This document shows positions 62,650 through 64,000 of a stretch of 64,000 nt of DNA, piece by piece. The DNA lies in NCBI GenBank assembly GCA_023055505.1, contig JALIRH010000040.1, positions 563,001 through 627,000 of the forward strand, read 5' to 3'. The number at the start of each line of letters is the position of its first letter. The stretch's first letter is position 1. The stretch comes from Callipepla californica brunnescens (taxonomy: Eukaryota; Chordata; Aves; Galliformes; Odontophoridae). The notes under the pieces were generated by a model that was given only the letters and a program-made list of their open reading frames with translations, had not been told where the DNA came from and did not search any database. A program made the position numbers and the translations under genes.

Positions 62650-63075
62650 CTGAAAGGAAAAAAAAGCAAACAACGAATTACTATCTAAATATACAGATTA
62701 ATAATAATAATTTGTTAATTAAAACTGCATAATATAGAGATACATATATTTAATCAGTGTAAGAATTCAGCATTCTCAGTGTGTTTAACATCAGTTAGTG
62801 AGTAACATTAGTGAGTTTTCAATCAAGACCTGGATCACAGATTCACTCAAATTATACTTATTTTCAGAAGTTATACTGATCTCTTCCATTTAGTTGCCTC
62901 ACTTGTAAATTAATGAACGACAAACTATTGGGAAATAGCACAATATTTAGTCACAAAAGCTAAGTGCAATAAATCAATACATGCCTGTGGATCACTCCTT
63001 AGGGACGCTATACCACCACCACCAAGGGAATTCTTCAAAACAAAATTTAATGCATGGATCCCTGGCAATTCATAT
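62575..63075 (-). CDS. AtuA/DUF1446-like protein, last two coding exons (5' part outside window)
   Basis: The coding join 63,075-62,985 and 62,649-62,575 gives the last 55 residues. Exon A begins 'YELPGIHALNFVLKNSLGGG' and continues 'ASLRSDPQ'; exon B reads 'GKALGQMLLDFQI' and ends 'LKSLIE' with TAA. From the family as I remember it, bacterial and eukaryotic AtuA (acyclic terpene utilisation, formerly DUF1446) proteins end in the same kind of string: YELPG-HALNF, then GGGG, ASLR-DPQGKA and QMLLD. The bacterial members work near acyl-CoA carboxylases in terpene breakdown; the animal role is not known to me. Exon A has a clean acceptor (TTGTTACAG, AG at 63,077-63,076) and phase 2 entry. The preceding domain (family signature 'SGDKGN') is not in the window, so the gene extends past 64,000. 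The intron appears to be GC-AG. Confidence 0.7.
62985..63075 (-). other. AtuA-like penultimate coding exon
   Basis: 91 bases: one base completing a codon, then 30 codons ending at Gln of 'SDPQ'. The 5' splice site after it reads CACAG|GCATGT, with GC in place of GT. Confidence 0.65.
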
Positions 63076-63077
63076 CT

Positions 63078-64000
63078 GTAACAACAAGAATGTAAATTGT
63101 ATTTTACATCTCCTCCACCCCAGAGATTTTGGACAAAAACTCATTTAAACAGAACACAAAGCAAAAACTTGTGTGCTTCTGACAGCATCCTCTACTGATG
63201 AATCAAGCCTCGAAGTTAAACTGAAGATTAAACCCTTCCTACTTTCTTACATTGACTTGTCAGCTCTAAATAGTTTTAAAGGTTTAAAGGAGGATCATAG
63301 TGTAATAATTCTCCTCATATTCAATGTCAAAATTCATACGTTTCTAATGAGGCACTTTTCTCATTTTCATTACTCCAGCCATTTAGAAAGCTCTATAGGC
63401 ATAAGTTTCAAACCCAGAGTGCTTTAGGAAAATACAACAGACAGTGGGAAGTATTTAAATATTTCCTAGTTCTGATACTGAAAAAAAAAGATCACATAAT
63501 CTCCACTCCTCACTTTTGCTGGCAACGTCTGCTAGCTGATTTGGAAGTCACGTTCACTAGAAATAAGTAGAAAGAGCTCCAACTCTTTCAACCACAGAGA
63601 ATTTTTAATAAACAAGTAAAGCTATGTTTCAGCGCTTCACTGAAGCCACATGCTTTGTTAAGATAAAACACTTGTACTTTAGTATGACAGACCCATTTTC
63701 CTGTTCCACTCTCACTGTATGCTTTTTTCCATCCTTGTTTTGGCTGGTGCATTTCAAATTTGGAAACTTTTGTAGAAATTTGGCAAATGACTTCCTAGCA
63801 AAGTGATTTCAAATTCCATAGTCTATAGCATACTTCATTTGCCCCTCCTTGCATAATTTTCCAGTGCTTTGTTTGCTTCCACGCACTCCTCCAGTGCTCC
63901 TTGTTTTTCTGCTTTCCTCTAATACTTTCTTTATCTAAGGATTTGATGGCTTTCCTTTTTCTTTTTCCCCTCTTAGGAAAGAATTTCATCAGATCATCAG
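63078..64000. other. Intron of the AtuA-like gene (inferred)
   Basis: No further exon of the AtuA-like gene was found before the right edge: the expected glycine-rich 'SGDKGN' region is absent on the minus strand. The interval is A+T-rich, without repeats that I recognise. A plus-strand acceptor-like sequence ends at 63,976 close to the window edge. Confidence 0.45.

Noticed and set aside
62977..62984. GT donor four bases after the GC donor in the AtuA-like gene
   Set aside because: It would put the last exon out of frame and destroy the family motif 'GKALGQ'.
63514..63556. 43-bp candidate exon upstream of the AtuA-like penultimate exon, in the right phase
   Set aside because: The splice signals are acceptable, but its residues ('NVTSKSASRRCQQ') do not fit the family sequence expected just before 'YELPG'.
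63954..64000. Plus-strand acceptor TTTTTCCCCTCTTAG at the right edge, possibly starting an exon
   Set aside because: Only 24 bases follow before the window ends. No family can be recognised and the strand opposes the AtuA-like gene.

Overview
This window looks like avian nuclear DNA. The repeats are dominated by CR1 non-LTR retrotransposon pieces: 3' ends reading 'TTCCAACCC...ATTCTATGATT', and one fragment still translatable as the CR1 reverse-transcriptase C-terminus. The genes are split by short introns, and the order RBM46 - LRAT matches the block known from vertebrate genomes (human 4q32). Chicken or another bird is the natural reading; I cannot name the species from sequence alone.

Layout. 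Positions 1-40,997 are gene-poor, A+T-rich DNA with about a dozen CR1 fragments in both orientations, a possible old DNA-transposon relic near 8.06 kb, a candidate processed retrocopy ending in A29 at 28.6 kb, and small tandem repeats. I found no coding exon I can defend there. Positions 40,998-43,382 (minus strand) hold three consecutive coding exons of RBM46, giving residues 1-467: three RRM domains plus the C-terminal double-stranded-RNA-binding-like domain. The last coding exon (about 65 residues in the human protein) was not found. A CpG-rich island at about 44.56-44.83 kb is the probable RBM46 promoter. Positions 44.9-56.3 kb are intergenic. Positions 56,340-57,369 (minus) hold a complete two-exon LRAT coding sequence of 232 residues, with a CpG island over its first exon and upstream. 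Positions 57.8-62.5 kb are intergenic. Positions 62,575-63,075 (minus) hold the last two coding exons of a third gene, whose 55-residue C-terminus strongly resembles the C-terminal end of AtuA/DUF1446-type proteins. Its earlier exons should lie beyond the right edge.

All three genes point the same way (minus), but they show no sign of working together. RBM46 is a germ-cell RNA regulator, LRAT makes retinyl esters in the ER, and the AtuA-like protein has no established animal role that I know of. The most interesting items are the AtuA-like gene beside LRAT with its apparent GC-AG intron, the A-tailed retrocopy candidate with 15-bp flanking repeats, and the contrast between CR1-rich DNA on the left and a CR1-free block of about 27 kb over RBM46 and LRAT.
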